From: Ricinus communis
Taxonomy: Eukaryota; Streptophyta; Magnoliopsida; Malpighiales; Euphorbiaceae
Assembly (NCBI RefSeq): GCF_019578655.1
Contig: NC_063257.1
Location: 32,461,159 to 32,525,158 of the forward strand
Direction of reading: 5' to 3'
Length of the DNA: 64,000 nt
In this document: one piece after another, positions 44,361-55,260 of the stretch
Position numbering within the stretch: position 1 is the first letter of the stretch
How the letters are laid out: each line of letters opens with the position of its first letter
Notes under the pieces: generated by a model
The model's database searches: none
Told to the model about the DNA's origin: nothing
Seen by the model: the letters and a program-made list of their open reading frames with translations, nothing else
Translations under genes and position numbers: made by a program

Positions 44361-45233
44361 TCATCGGTCCATGCAGGGGGGGTTTTTCTTTAACCTATCA
44401 TGAAGGGGCTTTGCAAGACAGTTCAAATTTGGATAAAAATCCATTACATAATTTAAACTACCAAGGAATCTTTGTAATTGTGTTTTTTTTAAAATTTTGT
44501 CTGGAAACTTTAAAGTAAAGGCTAGAGACCTTTCAATTGGGGTGATAGTTCCCCGGGAGATATAGTGACCAAGAAATCTAATTTTTGTTTGGAATAAAGA
44601 TATCTTGGATTTTGAAACCACTAAACCATTTTTCTTAACAACATAGAAAAATGTCTCCAAGTGTTTGAAATGTTGCTCTAGAGAATTTGAAAATATCAAC
44701 ACATCATCAATGTAGACAATGCAAAACTTTGAATAAGGATTGAAAATGTCATTCATGATTTTTTTAAATTCAGAAGGAGCATTTTTAATCAAGGGCATTA
44801 CATTTCATTCAGATCGGCCAAATGGAACTGTAAAAGCGCTTTGTACCCGCTTTGGATGAATCTGGATTTGCCAAAATCCTTATTTCATATCAAACTTTGA
44901 AAAAATAAAAGCAGAATGAAGCTTTTGAAGAAGATCTTTTTTGTTTGGAATTGGGTATCTAATCCATTTTAGGGCTTTATTCAAAGGTTTGTAATTAATC
45001 ACCAACCTAGGTGTTCCTCTTTCTATCTCACTATTTTTGTTGACATAGAAAGCTGCACATGACCAAGGGGATCTAGATTTGGTAATCAAACCTTTTTGCT
45101 CTAAATCTTTTATTTATATTCTACAATGGCTTTCTAAGGTTTCATTCATTTGGATGGGTCTTACTTTTGTAGGGATTTGTTTATCAGAAAAATCTTTTTC
45201 ATATGTTAAATCTACCATATGTTATTTTCGTCT
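44361..45233 (-). pseudogene. Caulimovirid 2, block f: reverse transcriptase
   Basis: The fingers part (45089-44880) has SRSPWSCAAFYV, GTPRLVINYKPLNK and FSKFDMK, then a stop. GFWQIQIHPK follows. The palm part (44798-44361) lacks one residue in the MPFGLKNAPSEF block (it reads MPLIKNAPSEF), and has the intact catalytic YIDDVLIFSNS and LGHYIS, LQRFLGSLNYVMDF. A G-run near 44380 coincides with the frame end. Order and motifs are caulimovirid. Confidence 0.88.
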
Positions 45234-46688
45234 TTAAAAAGCATTAGGAAGATCAGAACAAACTTTATTTTCAATCTTCTTTTGCAAATCAGAGATTTTT
45301 CTTTGGATAAAATCATTTTGCATTTGACTTTGGATCCTTTTCAAACCCATATCTTGTTTCAAGTGGAAAAGCTGGGTTTGTTTTCCTTTGATCAAAGCAT
45401 TTATCTCAAAATTGTAAATTGAGTGGGCTTTAATAAGATTGAGATTTCTCTTTTTAGGTTTTTCAATAAAAGGAAAAACAATCTTTGAATCTTTATCTTT
45501 AAAAATAATACCAGCAGTAGTTACTTTGAAAGGAGTAATTAAATTGATAAAAGGAGTTCCCAAAATAACTGTTTGCTGAAGATCTTTTGTAAGAATAAAA
45601 ACATTTTTTAAAGCAATATTATTATTTAGAATTGCAGCTTCAGTTTTTCCCGCAATCCTAATCTTTGAACTATTGGCTGAAGTAAGCCTCTCTTTAGTTT
45701 CTTGATGATACCTTTTAGGAATCGGCTCATAATTGATACAGTTGAGGTCTGCTCTTGTATCAAATAGAGCGATGGTTTCTATTTGAAAATCACCAGGGAA
45801 AATGAGTTTTATTTGAATCAAATATTTTCTTGAGGTAATTTCCTTTAAAACATTAATGAAGTTTTCTGGAACACTTTCAGAAACCTCAAGATTTTGAAAA
45901 TCATTTTCTTCTTCAGAATCAGAATCACTATTATGTTTGAGAATCAGGCTTTGGAGTAAAACATAATCATTTTGTTGTTTTTCTTTCAAATCTTTGAGCT
46001 CAGTTTTGATTGCTTTGATTTCTTTTTGAAGTTCTTGAACGGTCGGAAGAGGGTTTTTTAGCTTTTTCCCTTTATCCAAGATCATAGTAAGATCATAAGT
46101 ATTCTTACTAGAAGAGGGGACAAGGGTCTCAATTTTTAAGATTTCTTTCAAAACTTGTTTTTGGATTTGGGGGTCATTAATATGTTTGACGGCTTCAAGA
46201 AGAGCTTCTTGTTGCCTAGTGAGCATATTAATATTCTTTGAAATACCTTCAGAATCTGATTCAGAATAATCGGATGAGGTTTTGATTTCATCAATTTGAA
46301 ACTCTTCCTCACTATTCGAAAATTCTGATTCAGAGGAATCAACAAGAAGAGCTGAAATTTTGCTTAAAACTTCATCTTCTATTTGGAGCTCAAGGAGTTT
46401 TTTGGAAAACTTGCAATACTTTGAAGTATGGCCCTTCTTGCCACATTTATAGCAAGTAATTTTGCTAAAATCTTTTTTGGAATTTTGTTTTGGAAATTTA
46501 GAAGAGGATGGCTTTTTGTAGAAATTCTCTTTGTTTTTGGGAGTCCTTTTATTTTTGAAAAAATATTTTTTCTTAAAAGATTTGGAAAAATCTTCTTTAC
46601 ATTTTCCATTGCAGGTAGGGGAAGGCTCTATGGGATTATACTCAAACTGGTTACAAAAACTACCTAGTTCTTGCCTAGTCTTCTTCAT
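45234..46688 (-). pseudogene. Caulimovirid 2, block f: coat C-terminus, CCHC knuckle, protease
   Basis: The longest open frame of the window (484 codons). A basic N-terminal stretch leads to a perfect CCHC knuckle CYKCGKKGHTSKYC (about residue 80), then an acidic Ser/Glu region, a predicted coiled coil (LQKEIKAIKTELKDLKEKQ, about residue 220), and a retropepsin domain from about residue 285. Its active site reads ALFDTRADLNC: the Gly of D-T-G is Arg, so this copy should be proteolytically dead. QTVILGTPFINLI is conserved. One stop separates it from the coat core upstream, at about 46689. Confidence 0.9.
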
Positions 46689-46691
46689 TTC

Positions 46692-48454
46692 CTATTTGAG
46701 TTGCCTTTGAAGTTTAAGGTCATGGCATATCTTCAATCCTTCTTTCTGGGTAAGGCTCACTAATTCACCATAAGTGTAGAAATCATAAGGGATCTGGCCA
46801 TTATGGGCTTCTCTTATAGTATTCCTAACTCTTTCACCTAGTATCTTAGGTAAACCGGCTAAGAATTTCTCTTTCCAGAAAGGTTGTCTTGAATCTTCCC
46901 TAAGCATGACTCTGGTTAGGAAGGTGTCTTTGTAGGCTTGGAAATTACTAAGCTTTTTACAGGTTAGATTGCTAAGGAGTTCAGCATTCTTATCTTTCAG
47001 AAGAGAAGGGTCTCCTATGAAGTAGAGGGAAATCGTTAGGATTAAGGTTGACACAGCATCCTCAATTGGATTTCCTAGTTCATCTAAGATGAGGGTCCCT
47101 TCTATTGTGGTTTGGATGGCACCTAGGATTTGGAGCTGTTGTGCTTGTGTGAGATGGTAATCCCACCATCCTTTAAGCTGGCTAGAAAATCCAGCTATGA
47201 GGAGTTCGGCAATGGCTCTATCAAAGGTACCGCTTTGGGTTTTGTAAGCATTGGCTGCCATGGTCATCTGTTGTAAGAGACCAAGAATATTGTATTCTGA
47301 CATTCCATTTATATTCCATTCATAGACAGATGAGGCATTGAATCTAGATTGGGTTAGGATATTATTCCTATTTTCTATTTCTAGATCTGGAGCAGTATTC
47401 CTAGGAGTATGCCAGGTTAATCTAGGGGCTTGCCATCCCAATCTGTTGATGTTGGAGGGTTTTTCAGTGACACTTTCAAGCTCTGAATCATTGGATTCAT
47501 CGCATTGGGCTTGATCTATAGCACTGATATTCCTACTGCTTTGAGGAGTATCTGGCACTAGGTTTTTAGAAGACTCAGAAGTTGCTAATTTGCTGTCGCT
47601 CGATCGCTCTAGCAAACCCGCTTGCTTCCAAATTGGTCTTGGCTAGGCTTTGAGATTTGGTAGGGTTTGAAGACTAGATTTTTGAGCTTTTCTGACTGGC
47701 TTGTCTCTTTTGGATGTTCAGTGTTGGGGATTGGAGAGGTGAAGACTATAGGAGGTTTTTGCATCTGACTTTCTATCCTAACAAGCTGCTTCCCTATTGT
47801 GTTAAGATAGGTATTTGAGAAATTGTTCTGCTGAACAATATTCTTGACATTTTTCTCAAGATCTTCTCCTATCAATTTGTAAAGTGTAGCCTCTATTTCA
47901 TTCTCTCCATAAGGAATAGTTATCTTCCTAAGAGGAGGATGTTCAGACTGGATGGTTTGGTTTTCCCCGACCTTCCACTCTGGAGCCTTGTTTCTTACAG
48001 TGACAAGACTAATAAGCTTTTCTTTGAAGGGATAAAGAATACTATTTTCTTTGCAATAAATCTGAAACCAATCAAAAAATTTGATTTGGACTTTGTTTTG
48101 AATGCAAAATTGATAGTATCTTTCTTAAATACTGTCTTTTTCTTGTAAAAAATTCTTAAAAAACCAAAGTTCTTTAGAATGGTTTTTCTTTGAATAGAAA
48201 TCTTCATGTAAAAGCTTTTTATCAATTTGAAAATCTTTTGAAATCATGTTGATCTTTGCTTCTAGATTTTGTGTTATTGCAGATGGTGATGGTGAAGAGG
48301 GGGTAGAGACGATCTCTATATCCTCATCTTCTTTCTTTGGTTCATTGTAAACGGGTCTGGGGATATTGCTTTGGTAATCAACATTCTGTAGTATGTTGTT
48401 TGTGCTTGGTATATCAGATGTTGAAAATCTTGGTTGTGTTTGAGATGGAGTTGG
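46692..48454 (-). pseudogene. Caulimovirid 2, block f: coat protein N-terminus and core
   Basis: Begins at the (TA)n breakpoint with PTPSQTQPRFSTSD, so the movement protein is missing. Frames: 48472-48125 (FYSKKNHSKELWFFKNF; stop after EKDSI), IQSEHPPLRKITIPYG, 47875-47609, and 47615-46692, which holds the capsid core: FNASSVYEWNINGMSEYN, LKGWWDYHLTQAQQ, LLSNLTCKKLSNFQAY, FWKEKFLAGLPKILGE. This copy is longer than block e in the middle and serves as the reference for its deletion. Confidence 0.87.
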
Positions 48455-48466
48455 TATATATATATA
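48455..48466. repeat. (TA)n tract at the right EVE edge
   Basis: About six TA units where viral homology ends. Beyond it is apparently host sequence. Confidence 0.9.
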
Positions 48467-49833
48467 ATACAAATAAAATATTAAATGCGCAGTGTAGCAA
48501 CTTTTTAATTATTTTCGGGTGCCCAATAGTGATATTTAGAGATTGAAAATTACACATTGGCCCCTGACCCTTTCTTTCTCTCCGACTTGTGTCTTAATGC
48601 TACCCCTTTCTCTTTCCTTATTCATCCATTTATGGCCACCTTAACCCTTCAAACTCCGGCCAAAGCTTCATCTCATTGTCTCTAGCTCTCCGATGACTAT
48701 AGTTTCACTCGAAACCGTCAAGAATCGACGGTACAAGAAGGAGAAGAAGATTGATGTTTGCTGCCATCCTTGGAACACTGCCTTGCCGTTGTTTTTAATT
48801 AATCTGACACTGGAATCAGCTTTACCACCTCAAAAACCCTTGTACCAAGATTGATAGCCCTTAGCATCGGCATTTAGCCAAAAAATCAACCTCATTGGCG
48901 CCAAACCTCTAACTTTTCGAGCAATTTCAAGCATAGATATTGGTATGGTTGGACTCCTGGAAGTGTGGGCTTGGATTTGGTACCCTCGGATCGGATCTTT
49001 ATCGCTGTCAGAAATTTTCCAGAGATGGGCTCCATGACCTCGAGACGTGTGTCAACGGGCAGAAATCTAATTTCTATTCTTGGGCGTCTGTGAGGCTGTA
49101 TCATGTTATTTTCTCAGCTCGGTACAGTAATTTTTGAACTCGAATTTATTTAATTAATTATTTATTTATATTTTGGGTATTTAACTAGTGATTAGAAATT
49201 ATTAGTTAATTAGGGATTAATTATAGAATTTATGTTTATTGAGTAAATTATTGATTTGATTGAGGCTAATTATAAATTAATTAAGAAAATTGAATTTCTC
49301 AGTCAATTTATTTTAAATAAAGAATTTGTTAGCTGATTCAGGAGTAATTGTTATTTAATTATAAATTGTGGCTAATCAAGATTTAATTTAATAATTATTG
49401 GTTAAATGAATAGATAAGAATAAACAAGTGACTGATTATATTTATGAGTCCTTATTTGACGAAATAAATAAATAATATCGAGGTTATAGAGAACTAATAA
49501 ATATTTAATTTATTATTAAATATATAAACCAGTGGTTAATTGATAATTGGTAAACTTTGTATAATGATTGAGATTGATGGCTCTAAGATATTTATTAGTA
49601 AATATAAGTTTACATTAATTGGTTTTGAGTTCTTATTTCTGGTAAAATTAGTTCATACTGGTCAATTTGGCAAGTTCAATTTCAATAGAATTTCTTACAG
49701 AGTCTAGATTTAGGTGGAGTATCTTATATAAAATAAATATTAATTCATATTTGTGGATTCCTAAATCCTGTGTCCTATTTGACTGTTGCATTAGACACGC
49801 GAGTAGTGCATAGAAGGATGTCATATATGTAAG
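48467..49833. other. Unassigned, probably LTR-derived sequence
   Basis: No credible gene. The first half is CT-rich and of moderate GC (48540-49100) and resembles the leader of a Ty3 LTR (acattggcccctgaccct). The second half (49140-49830) is AT-rich with repeated attaattag/ttaatt words. No terminus or target duplication was found. Confidence 0.35.
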
Positions 49834-51997
49834 TGTGGGCGGCGATTTCAGGCACGCATCCAAGTGTCTTTCACGACTACAGCACTGTAAAGCTTTTCAA
49901 CCTAATTGGAAACACACTAACTAGTCATTCAGACTAGTACAGAGATGAGAGTTACCACTCAGATAATCACTGGGATACTTTTAAAAAATGAGTGGCATTT
50001 CTCAAATTCCATAAGGAAGCTTAGGCCGCAAAATCCAAAGATGGATTCGGAAGCCAACTTTCTTATTTGTGTATATTAGTTTTTAATTTTATTGTTTAAC
50101 AACTTATTCCTTAAAAACACAGGCAGTTCATACATATGCATGCCAAATAATACACATAATTTATCTAGGTCTACCTATTTTATTCAAACCCAGTCCATAT
50201 TAGAGTTGTTTGTCTAATTTACTAATTAAATTTGTACATAGCCCATCTAGTCTAGCCCAATTACAAGTTAAGCTTTTAATTTCCAACCTTTAGGCCTAAT
50301 GGACTACTTATTTTAATAAGGCTCGTTCTGTGTGAACCTAATTCTAAAAAAGCTCAATCCTAACTAAGACATGCCAAGGCCCACTAAGTCTACTTCAATT
50401 TTAGAGTTTAAGCCCAATTAATGTTAATTAACCTATTGGGCTACAGTTTTCATATTAGGTTCGATTTTAGCCCTAAGTCTATATGTCTACTTTTAATTAG
50501 GTAGTCATATCACAATTATTTATTATATATTAAGCCATGAAATAAACTAAAATAAAGAGCAGAAATATAAACCTAATTATTACAATCTGGATTACAACTA
50601 AAATTGCAATGAACAAGGCCTAAAATCTAGTACAGTACATAGAACTGATGAAAGTATATCAAAATTCACAAAAAGCCAAAAATTGGGACAATTAAGTGTA
50701 GAGTCGATCGGCTCTAGGATATTCGAACATGCTTTTTTGACTTTCAGTGTGTTTCTCGCATCTCCAGGGCCGATTGTAACATACATAGAAGGTGAAAATC
50801 AATTAGAATGTGGAAGAAATGAAATAAAAATAAAATGGAAACCACAAGAATCATTTGATTGAATCAGAAACTGTAAAACTAATACAAAACCCTAGAAACT
50901 AAAAAAAATTAAACAAAGATGGCAGATTAATCATATAATCCTAATAAACATATTTAATTTTGAATCATAATGAAAATATAAATCCAATCATTAATCGTAT
51001 GCATGTGTTTAATCAAATTCAAAACCCTAATATTGGCAAAATTATCCAGTTCAAAACCCTAGTATTCTTATTACCAGATTTTAAAATCCAATAAACTAAT
51101 AACATTCAGATCCATAAGAAACCTTAATCTAATCATTTAAAGTCAACCCTAATCACGTTTCTAAATAAAAAATAAAAAATATATAAAAAAGAAACCAGTT
51201 TAGGATGATGTTGATGATGATGGATGCATATTTGAAGGAACCCTCAGGTTGTCACCGTAGTTGATGGTTCTATGAGTCTCAAGTAATGAAGATGCAGTTG
51301 AATCAAAGACTGGTTAAGAATCTAGTGCTAGATCTGGTGTTGAAAAGGCTTCTGTCGATTTGAAAAAGGTTTAAAAAAAAAGAAACAGTTCTGTCTTCAT
51401 TAGTCTCCTTTCTTAGGGACCTAAACCTTTTGCCTAATATTGAATGTAAGATTTTTCTTTTTTTAATTGATCTAGCTTCTGTTCTCTTTAGTCATATGTT
51501 ATGTCTCCCCCAAACCCTAGATACCTCATTCTATTTATAGAGGTAGGGTTTCAAAGGAAACCTTAAAGGAAATGATAATCTCAGATTTTTCAAAAAATAA
51601 GTTGATAATATCCAAATTTAATTCTTTAAATCTAAATAAATATAAAAATTCATGATTATCGTCAAAGACTTTTAGAATCTGTATCTAGACGTAAAATCAT
51701 CAAGAAAAATGACATCAATATGAAAAAACCCTAATCGGCTCTACACATGGGAGGTTCAAAAATTTTACAATTAGGTCATTGGATTTGTGAAATCCTTCGT
51801 TTTGACCCCTAAACTTTATTTTTCTTGATAATTGAGTCCAAATTGATTTAAAAAACATAATTTAGGCTGGATTAACCTCAACCTTAACCTCAAAGTCGCC
51901 CGTCCTTCGTCTCTCAAGATCCGAGAAGGCAATAACTTTCATCATAAAATTTTCTGTAATTTTCTCAATATTTAAATTTAGAAAAGGGGTACTGATA
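49834..51997 (-). mobile_element. 3' LTR of the Tat/Ogre-like element
   Basis: 2,164 bp. Left tip tgtgggcggcg; right tip reads TATCAGTACCCC on the minus strand (TGTCAGCACCC in LTR A). It contains catccaagtgtctttc near 49858, gattcggaagccaac near 50044, one palindrome word (gtcgatcggctct) at 50703, ttgtcaccgtagttg near 51250, a minus-strand TATA box near 51535 and taatcggctct near 51732. Compared with LTR A and fragment 1, the short-repeat clusters are reduced to single units. Confidence 0.85.
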
Positions 51998-52010
51998 GTT
52001 GCCCCCGGTT
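51998..52010 (-). other. Polypurine tract
   Basis: The minus strand reads AACCGGGGGCAAC directly upstream of the 3' LTR tip, with a G-run as in most Ty3 elements. It primes plus-strand DNA synthesis. Confidence 0.75.
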
Positions 52011-52099
52011 TGTCAAAATTTATAAGCATGCAATGCATTTAAATAAATTTAGCCAAATCATAAATATCAAGGATATGTCAAAAGTATATCTTTGTGAGT

Positions 52100-52330
52100 T
52101 GTAGAAGCCACGCCTCGTAAGCCCGCTTAGATTTTGAGGACTTCGCTTGCTTAGGTTAAAGGTTGCGCCTGCTTAGGTGGACTGTGCTTGTTTTGAGGAC
52201 TTCGCCTGCTATTTAGGAACCATGCCCATTGACTTGAGAGCCATGCCAATTGTCTTGAGAGCCATGCCCATTGATCTGGGAACCATGCCCATTGAATTGG
52301 GAACCACGCTCGTTGAATTGATAATGGTAG
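52100..52330. repeat. Element-borne minisatellite, short version
   Basis: Units ttgaggacttcgcctgct (three or so) and gggaaccatgcccattga (about six). Same unit families and order as the 400-bp array at 26540-26940. Confidence 0.82.
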
Positions 52331-52669
52331 AGACTTCCCTCTGCCTATTTTCCATTTCAGGAAATAATTTACCACTTCGGGTCAATTTGGTAATCTTTTA
52401 CTTTCGGGTACTTTCGGTTAGAATTTCCTGCCTCGGGGTACGTATGATTCATTTGATATTTTCTGGAAGCTACATTGGTGGTTAGCTTATATAGGGACTA
52501 AAACGTAATTTTGATGGGTTGGGGACCAAACTTGTGATTTTCTCGAAAACTCCCCATCGAAGTGTCGATTGGGCTTCTATGTGTCTTCTGCAGACTTGTA
52601 CCAACCTTTTTGGATTAAAACGTGACTTTGATAGGTCAGGGACCTAAATGACATTTTTGCCCGTTCTAG

Positions 52670-52684
52670 GACATATATATAGCC
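52670..52684 (+). promoter_or_regulatory. Antisense TATA box 1
   Basis: acatatatatagcc on the plus strand, about 110 bases before the ATG at 52793. It is opposite in sense to gag-pol. Confidence 0.5.
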
Positions 52685-52792
52685 TTATATCCACACTTCA
52701 TTCACTTTATCTATTTTCCTTTACTTTTCATTCAAAACCCTTCCTACTCTTTCTATGATTTCTCCACTAAATTTTATAAAATCAGTCCTAAA

Positions 52793-53608
52793 ATGGCAAG
52801 GTCTTCCTCAATATTTGCTGGACGTACCCTAATTGCACCAAATTGGGAGTTTTTTGCTCCAATTTCTTGCCAAAACGATCTTGGGCTTATGACGGGAGAG
52901 AAAATTCCTCTTTTAGAAAAACTAAATACCCATTGAGTATTTTTGGTTGTTGGAGAGGTAATTTCTTGGCTTAAACTTTATTTCCTGCAACTTATAGACT
53001 TAATATACATGTTATTTGTCCAAAATATGCAAAAGATTATGAAAAATCATTGAAATTCCATATGCTCTAGCCTGTAGAGCCGATCCACTGTGTGTAGTGC
53101 TAATCGGCTGTGCGCACAGTCGATCGGCTCTATGCAGTGCCGATCAGCTCTGTGTAGAGCCAATCAGCTCTACACAGTACAAATTGACCGCGCACATCTA
53201 AACGAGGGATTTCGGGGCTTTTTTTTTGAAAAATAACAACTAATTTATTGTGCAAACAACCATACTAGTTTAGAGAGACCAGTTTGAGCACGTACATCGA
53301 CTAGTCGGTGTCGCGATTAGGAAATTCTTTATCCTTGATAAGGACTGGCAGGTAAGAAAATGACTTATTCAATATTATATGTATGCAAGCATGCATGTAA
53401 GAAATGCACTAACTAATATCCTTTTGGGTTTTGATTAGAGGGACTATGAGGGCTTGTAGGGGCAAGTGGACGATCGGCAGCGTCAAATCGACAATCAGCA
53501 ATGTCAGATCAACATGCTGACTCTTTAGCTATCGCCTTTAAGAATCCAAGGGATGACACCGACTCGGATGATGAGATAGGGGCTTCGGGAGAGAACTCCG
53601 ACTTCTGA
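52793..53608 (+). pseudogene. Antisense ORF 1 of the Tat/Ogre-like element (tentative)
   Basis: Antisense to gag-pol. An ATG at 52793 gives MARSSSIFAGRTLIAPNWEF for 47 codons. After gaps and possible introns, the plus strand reads VDDRQRQIDNQQCQINMLTL (Gln-rich, possibly coiled coil) near 53465-53525 and an acidic end, FKNPRDDTDSDDEIGASGE, before TGA at 53606-53608. Intervening sequence includes the short palindromic repeats at 53086-53195, so the true structure is unclear. No domain recognised. Tat elements are known for antisense frames at this place; identity with any of them is not shown here. Confidence 0.4.
53086..53195. repeat. Palindromic short-repeat cluster in the antisense zone
   Basis: Five or six units of about 21 bp built on AGCCGATCGGCTCT (for example cagtcgatcggctctatgca). 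The core AGCCGATCGGCT is its own reverse complement. Confidence 0.85.
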
Positions 53609-53825
53609 TCTTCTTTTGCATTTTCTTTTTTGCTTGTAGAACTTCCGACTTCAGCATTCTTGTAAACTTTTGACTTTTCGAAGATACAAGATCATGATTT
53701 TGGCTTTTTGAATTACTTCTATTTTGCTCATCTCCTTTTACTATTGCATTTGTATGAGCTTGTGTCCACTAAAAACCAAATAAGCACCTGAAAAATGGTC
53801 GAAACTGGCCAAACATCGCACCGGG

Positions 53826-53912
53826 AGGCCATACAGCCAATTGGCTATATGCTCAGCTGATTCAGCTCTGCGCATAGCTGATCGGCTGTGTATAATGCCG
53901 ATTGGCTCTATG
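53826..53912. repeat. Palindromic short-repeat cluster before antisense TATA 2
   Basis: Four units (agccaattggctatatgc, agctgattcagctctgc, agctgatcggctgtgt, tgccgattggctctatg). It ends about 37 bases upstream of the TATA box at 53949. Confidence 0.85.
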
Positions 53913-53945
53913 GTTGCAAAGTCTGATCCGGACACTGATTTGAGA

Positions 53946-53958
53946 CCTATATATATAT
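53946..53958 (+). promoter_or_regulatory. Antisense TATA box 2
   Basis: cctatatatatat on the plus strand, about 25-35 bases before a CT/AC-rich start region and about 35 bases before the ATG at 53983. Confidence 0.6.
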
Positions 53959-53982
53959 CCTTGAGCCTCCTTACTTCCTCAC

Positions 53983-55260
53983 ATGCGATTTCACACTTCA
54001 AAAGCAAAAAAATATGTCTCAAAAAAGTGCCAAAGCCTACAAACCCTTCTAAAAACCTTAACTGGTGATGATTGGATTAAACTTGGGAAATTTCATCTTT
54101 CATCTTTCAAGGCTATGCAACGCACCAAACTTGATTATGGGTTTCTCCACTTTTCTGTCAACTTTTGGTGTCCTAAAGATCATGTCTTTAGATTCAATGG
54201 ACAAGAGTTGTGCCCCATGCTTGAAGAATTCTCCACTATTCTTAGTGTTCCCATGGATTCTACACACTCCATTACTCTACTAAAACTCAATGAGCCTTTG
54301 CTTGGCAACTAGTGGAGTTATTCGACAATGCCCTCAATTCAGGTACTTTCCCATTCTGTCGATGAGTATATTACCCTTACTTCATTGATCACTTGCTGTG
54401 AGAATAAGGAAAAAAGCATGCCTACTTAGATCCGAATGCTGGCTTTTATCTTTATGCTTAATTTCTGCTGATTTCTCCTCAAGGAAAAGGAGATGTCAAA
54501 ATTGCTGGCATTATTGACCAAGTGAAACATGAAGCAGATCCAGTTCCAATCGTCTTGACTGAAACCATCATTGAGTTAGATATATACAAAATCCATCAAC
54601 AGTTTGGTGGCAGCCTCGTTCTCTTACAAGTACACAACTAAATCTCTTTTCTTTTACTTTTTCTTTTTCATTCTTTTGCCTTAATTTTTGCCTAAGCCGC
54701 CGTTTTGGGTTTTCAAATTAGCAGGCTTTTGTCGTAACTTTTTCCTAAGCCATACTTTCGGGTTTTCAAATTAGCAGAGTTTATTTTTGCCTAAGTCGCC
54801 CTTTTGGGTTTCCAACTTAGCTTTATTTTTTTCCTTTTTTCCTACTTTTTATTTTCTCTTTTTGCAGATTTGGCTGCGAGAGAGGCTTCAGATACTGACC
54901 ATCCCAAGGAATATTGATAAGTACGAGCTGAAGCATTTGCAAACTCGATCTATTGTCACTTCACGGGGTTATGATGGCTGGATTTTTCGGATGAAAGGCA
55001 TTCCGGACACACTCATTCGCTGGACTTGTCCTTAGTGGAGAATTAAGCATGTCACACTCATAGTGTATGATGATTCCGTACCCTTACCCAGACTATGAGC
55101 ATCCACTTCTTACACACCTTCAAGACTTAGCCACCTGTACGGGTAGAAGCAGCGAATCTTGGAATTCCCACTTGAATTTAGAGGCTTCCCACTTAGACAG
55201 GATTTTCTGGATAAGATCGAGAGATTATGGCCCTACCGAGACATAGAGTGAAACTTGATT
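53983..55260 (+). pseudogene. Antisense gene with plant-mobile-domain-like (PMD) protein
   Basis: Plus-strand gene inside a minus-strand retrotransposon. Exon 1 (frame 53983-54312) reads FHLSSFKAMQRTKLDYGFLH, then FWCPKDHVFRFNGQELCP and LEEFSTILSVPMD, the hydrophobic/aromatic pattern of the PMD (aminotransferase-like) family with its FxFxxxELxPxLEEFxxIL signature. After disrupted sequence, codons from about 54480 to 54629 give KGDVKIAGIIDQVKHE and FGGSLVLLQ. A GT-AG intron (54630-54867) joins this to IWLRERLQIL at 54868, giving the family-typical LLQIW junction. Exon 2 continues to RGYDGWIFRMKGIPD and a stop at 55033, with related sequence (PLEFRGFPLRQDFLDKIE) to about 55260. Frame breaks and stops (54310, 55033) make it a pseudogene. 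Role of PMD proteins in transposons is unknown. Confidence 0.72.
54685..54821 (+). repeat. Three short repeats inside the PMD intron
   Basis: Units of about 40 bp (tttttgcctaagccgcc, then ttttgggttttcaaattagc) at 54685, 54739 and 54784. A fourth, diverged unit lies near 55647, just beyond the gene. Confidence 0.8.
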
